Shown here one piece after another: positions 61,909-64,000 of a DNA stretch of 64,000 bases. Position numbers and translations under genes: made by a program. Source of the DNA: Crossaster papposus (lineage: Eukaryota; Echinodermata; Asteroidea; Velatida; Solasteridae); NCBI GenBank assembly GCA_037893245.1, contig JBAIAA010000738.1, positions 1 through 64,000 of the forward strand, written 5' to 3'. The stretch's first letter is position 1. Every line of letters begins with the position of its first letter. The notes beneath the pieces are model-generated. The model was not told the DNA's origin, ran no database searches, and was given only the letters and a program-made list of their open reading frames with translations.

Positions 61909-64000
61909 CATTGAATTCGCATTGAATTCGCATTGAATTCGCATTGAATTCGCATTGAATTCGCATTGAATTCGCATTGAATTCGCATTGAATTCGCATT
62001 GAATTCGCATTGAATTCGCATTGAATTCGCATTGAATTCGCATTGAATTCGCATTGAATTCGCATTGAATTCGCATTGAATTCGCATTGAATTCGCATTG
62101 AATTCGCATTGAATTCGCATTGAATTCGCATTGAATTCGCATTGAATTCGCATTGAATTCGCATTGAATTCGCATTGAATTCGCATTGAATTCGCATTGA
62201 ATTCGCATTGAATTCGCATTGAATTCGCATTGAATTCGCATTGAATTCGCATTGAATTCGCATTGAATTCGCATTGACTTCGCATTGACTTCGCATTGAC
62301 TTCGCATTGACTTCGCATTGACTTCGCATTGACTTCGCATTGACTTCGCATTGACTTCGCATTGACTTCGCATTGACTTCGCATTGACTTCGCATTGACT
62401 TCGCATTGACTTCGCATTGACTTCGCATTGACTTCGCATTGACTTCGCATTGACTTCGCATTGACTTCGCATTGACTTCGCATTGACTTCGCATTGACTT
62501 CGCATTGACTTCGCATTGACTTCGCATTGACTTCGCATTGACTTCGCATTGACTTCGCATTGACTTCGCATTGACTTCGCATTGAATTCGCATTGAATTC
62601 GCATTGAATTCGCATTGACTTCGCATTGACTTCGCATTGACTTCGCATTGACTTCGCATTGACTTCGCATTGACTTCGCATTGACTTCGCATTGAATTCG
62701 CATTGAATTCGCATTGAATTCGCATTGAATTCGCATTGAATTCGCATTGAATTCGCATTGAATTCGCATTGAATTCGCATTGAATTCGCATTGAATTCGC
62801 ATTGAATTCGCATTGAATTCGCATTGAATTCGCATTGAATTCGCATTGAATTCGCATTGAATTCGCATTGAATTCGCATTGAATTCGCATTGAATTCGCA
62901 TTGAATTCGCATTGAATTCGCATTGAATTCGCATTGACTTCGCATTGAATTCGCATTGAATTCGCATTGAATTCGCATTGAATTCGCATTGAATTCGCAT
63001 TGAATTCGCATTGAATTCGCATTGAATTCGCATTGAATTCGCATTGAATTCGCATTGACTTCGCATTGACTTCGCATTGACTTCGCATTGACTTCGCATT
63101 GACTTCGCATTGACTTCGCATTGACTTCGCATTGACTTCGCATTGACTTCGCATTGACTTCGCATTGACTTCGCATTGACTTCGCATTGACTTCGCATTG
63201 ACTTCGCATTGACTTCGCATTGACTTCGCATTGACTTCGCATTGACTTCGCATTGACTTCGCATTGACTTTGCATTGACTTCGCATTGACTTCGCATTGA
63301 CTTCGCATTGACTTCGCATTGACTTCGCATTGACTTCGCATTGACTTCGCATTGACTTCGCATTGACTTCGCATTGACTTCGCATTGACTTCGCATTGAC
63401 TTCGCATTGACTTCGCATTGAATTCGCATTGACTTCGCATTGACTTCGCATTGACTTCGCATTGAATTCGCATTGAATTCGCATTGAATTCGCATTGAAT
63501 TCGCATTGAATTCGCATTGAATTCGCATTGAATTCGCATTGAATTCGCATTGAATTCGCATTGAATTCGCATTGAATTCGCATTGAATTCGCATGGAATT
63601 CGCATGGAATTCGCATTGAATTCGCATTGACTTCGCATTGACTTCGCATTGACTTCGCATTGACTTCGCATTGACTTCGCATTGACTTCGCATTGACTTC
63701 GCATTGACTTCGCATTGAATTCGCATTGAATTCGCATTGAATTCGCATTGAATTCGCATTGAATTTGCATTGAATTCGCATTGAATTCGCATTGAATTCG
63801 CATTGACTTCGCATTGAATTCGCATTGAATTCGCATTGAATTCGCATTGACTTCGCATTGACTTCGCATTGACTTCGCATTGAATTCGCATTGAATTCGC
63901 ATTGAATTCGCATTGAATTCGCATTGAATTCGCATTGAATTCGCATTGAATTCGCATTGAATTCGCATTGAATTCGCATTGAATTCGCATTGAATTCGCA
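61909..64000 (+). repeat. 11-bp minisatellite array, module 3 (>2,092 bp, ~190 copies, runs off the window)
   Basis: CATTGAATTCG units alternate with blocks of the CATTGACTTCG variant (roughly 62,274-62,580, 62,615-62,690, 63,055-63,460 and 63,625-63,715). Rare variants shared with module 1 (a TTTGCATT unit near 63,764; CATGGAATTCG near 63,592 and 63,603) show that the two long arrays are homologous and internally rearranged. The true length is unknown because the window ends inside the array. Confidence 0.95.

Noticed and set aside
57901-64000. Telomeric repeat
   Set aside because: The 8-, 10- and 11-bp units do not resemble known telomere repeats (no TTAGGG-like G-strand), and the arrays are embedded between spacers rather than terminal in the window.

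Overview
The 64 kb contain no convincing gene. The whole window is tandemly repeated DNA, which suggests a satellite-rich heterochromatic block (centromeric, pericentromeric, subtelomeric or similar) of a eukaryotic chromosome, probably from a long-read assembly. I see no rRNA, tRNA, transposase, reverse transcriptase, CRISPR spacer series or bacterial-type operon. I do not recognise the repeat families, so I cannot name the organism.

Layout. (1) 1-28,060: about 122 head-to-tail copies of a ~229-230 bp satellite (form A). Its hallmark is a 50-bp palindrome in most copies, perfect or one mismatch off, next to the right arm of an outer 15-bp inverted repeat. (2) 28,061-34,705: about 33 copies of a 199-bp relative (form B1) that lacks the left half of the palindrome. 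(3) 34,706-57,900: about 116 copies of a second 199-bp subfamily (form B2). All copies in A, B1 and B2 lie in the same orientation. (4) 57,901-64,000: an abrupt switch to an unrelated composite repeat (region C). Its modules consist of a GC-rich spacer (~348 bp), a variable array of an 11-bp minisatellite, a 690-bp array of a 10-bp minisatellite and a 40-bp array of an 8-bp repeat. Two modules are complete and a third runs off the right edge.

How the parts relate. A and B1/B2 are the same ancestral satellite. The main structural difference is a 29-bp segment bounded by AGGA direct repeats, plus a 3-bp loss and a 1-bp gain (230 - 29 - 3 + 1 = 199). Each block also carries higher-order repeats, seen as diagnostic point variants recurring at fixed multiples of the unit: 4-, 6-, 8-, 12- and 14-mers in A, a 9-mer in B1, and 12- and 13-mers in B2. 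Repeated unequal exchange or segmental amplification explains this. The A/B1 boundary and the B2/C boundary fall at the GC-rich outer arm, and the B1/B2 interval also contains an arm.

The many open frames on the minus strand of the satellites, and on both strands of region C, are by-products of repeats whose length is not a multiple of three and which lack stop codons. I list none as genes. The points most worth attention are the palindromic architecture and its half-loss, the position of block boundaries, the modular minisatellite composite with 10- and 11-bp periods, CpG-type variants that hint at methylation, and a patch near 48.7-51.0 kb dense in single-base indels that probably reflects poor consensus.
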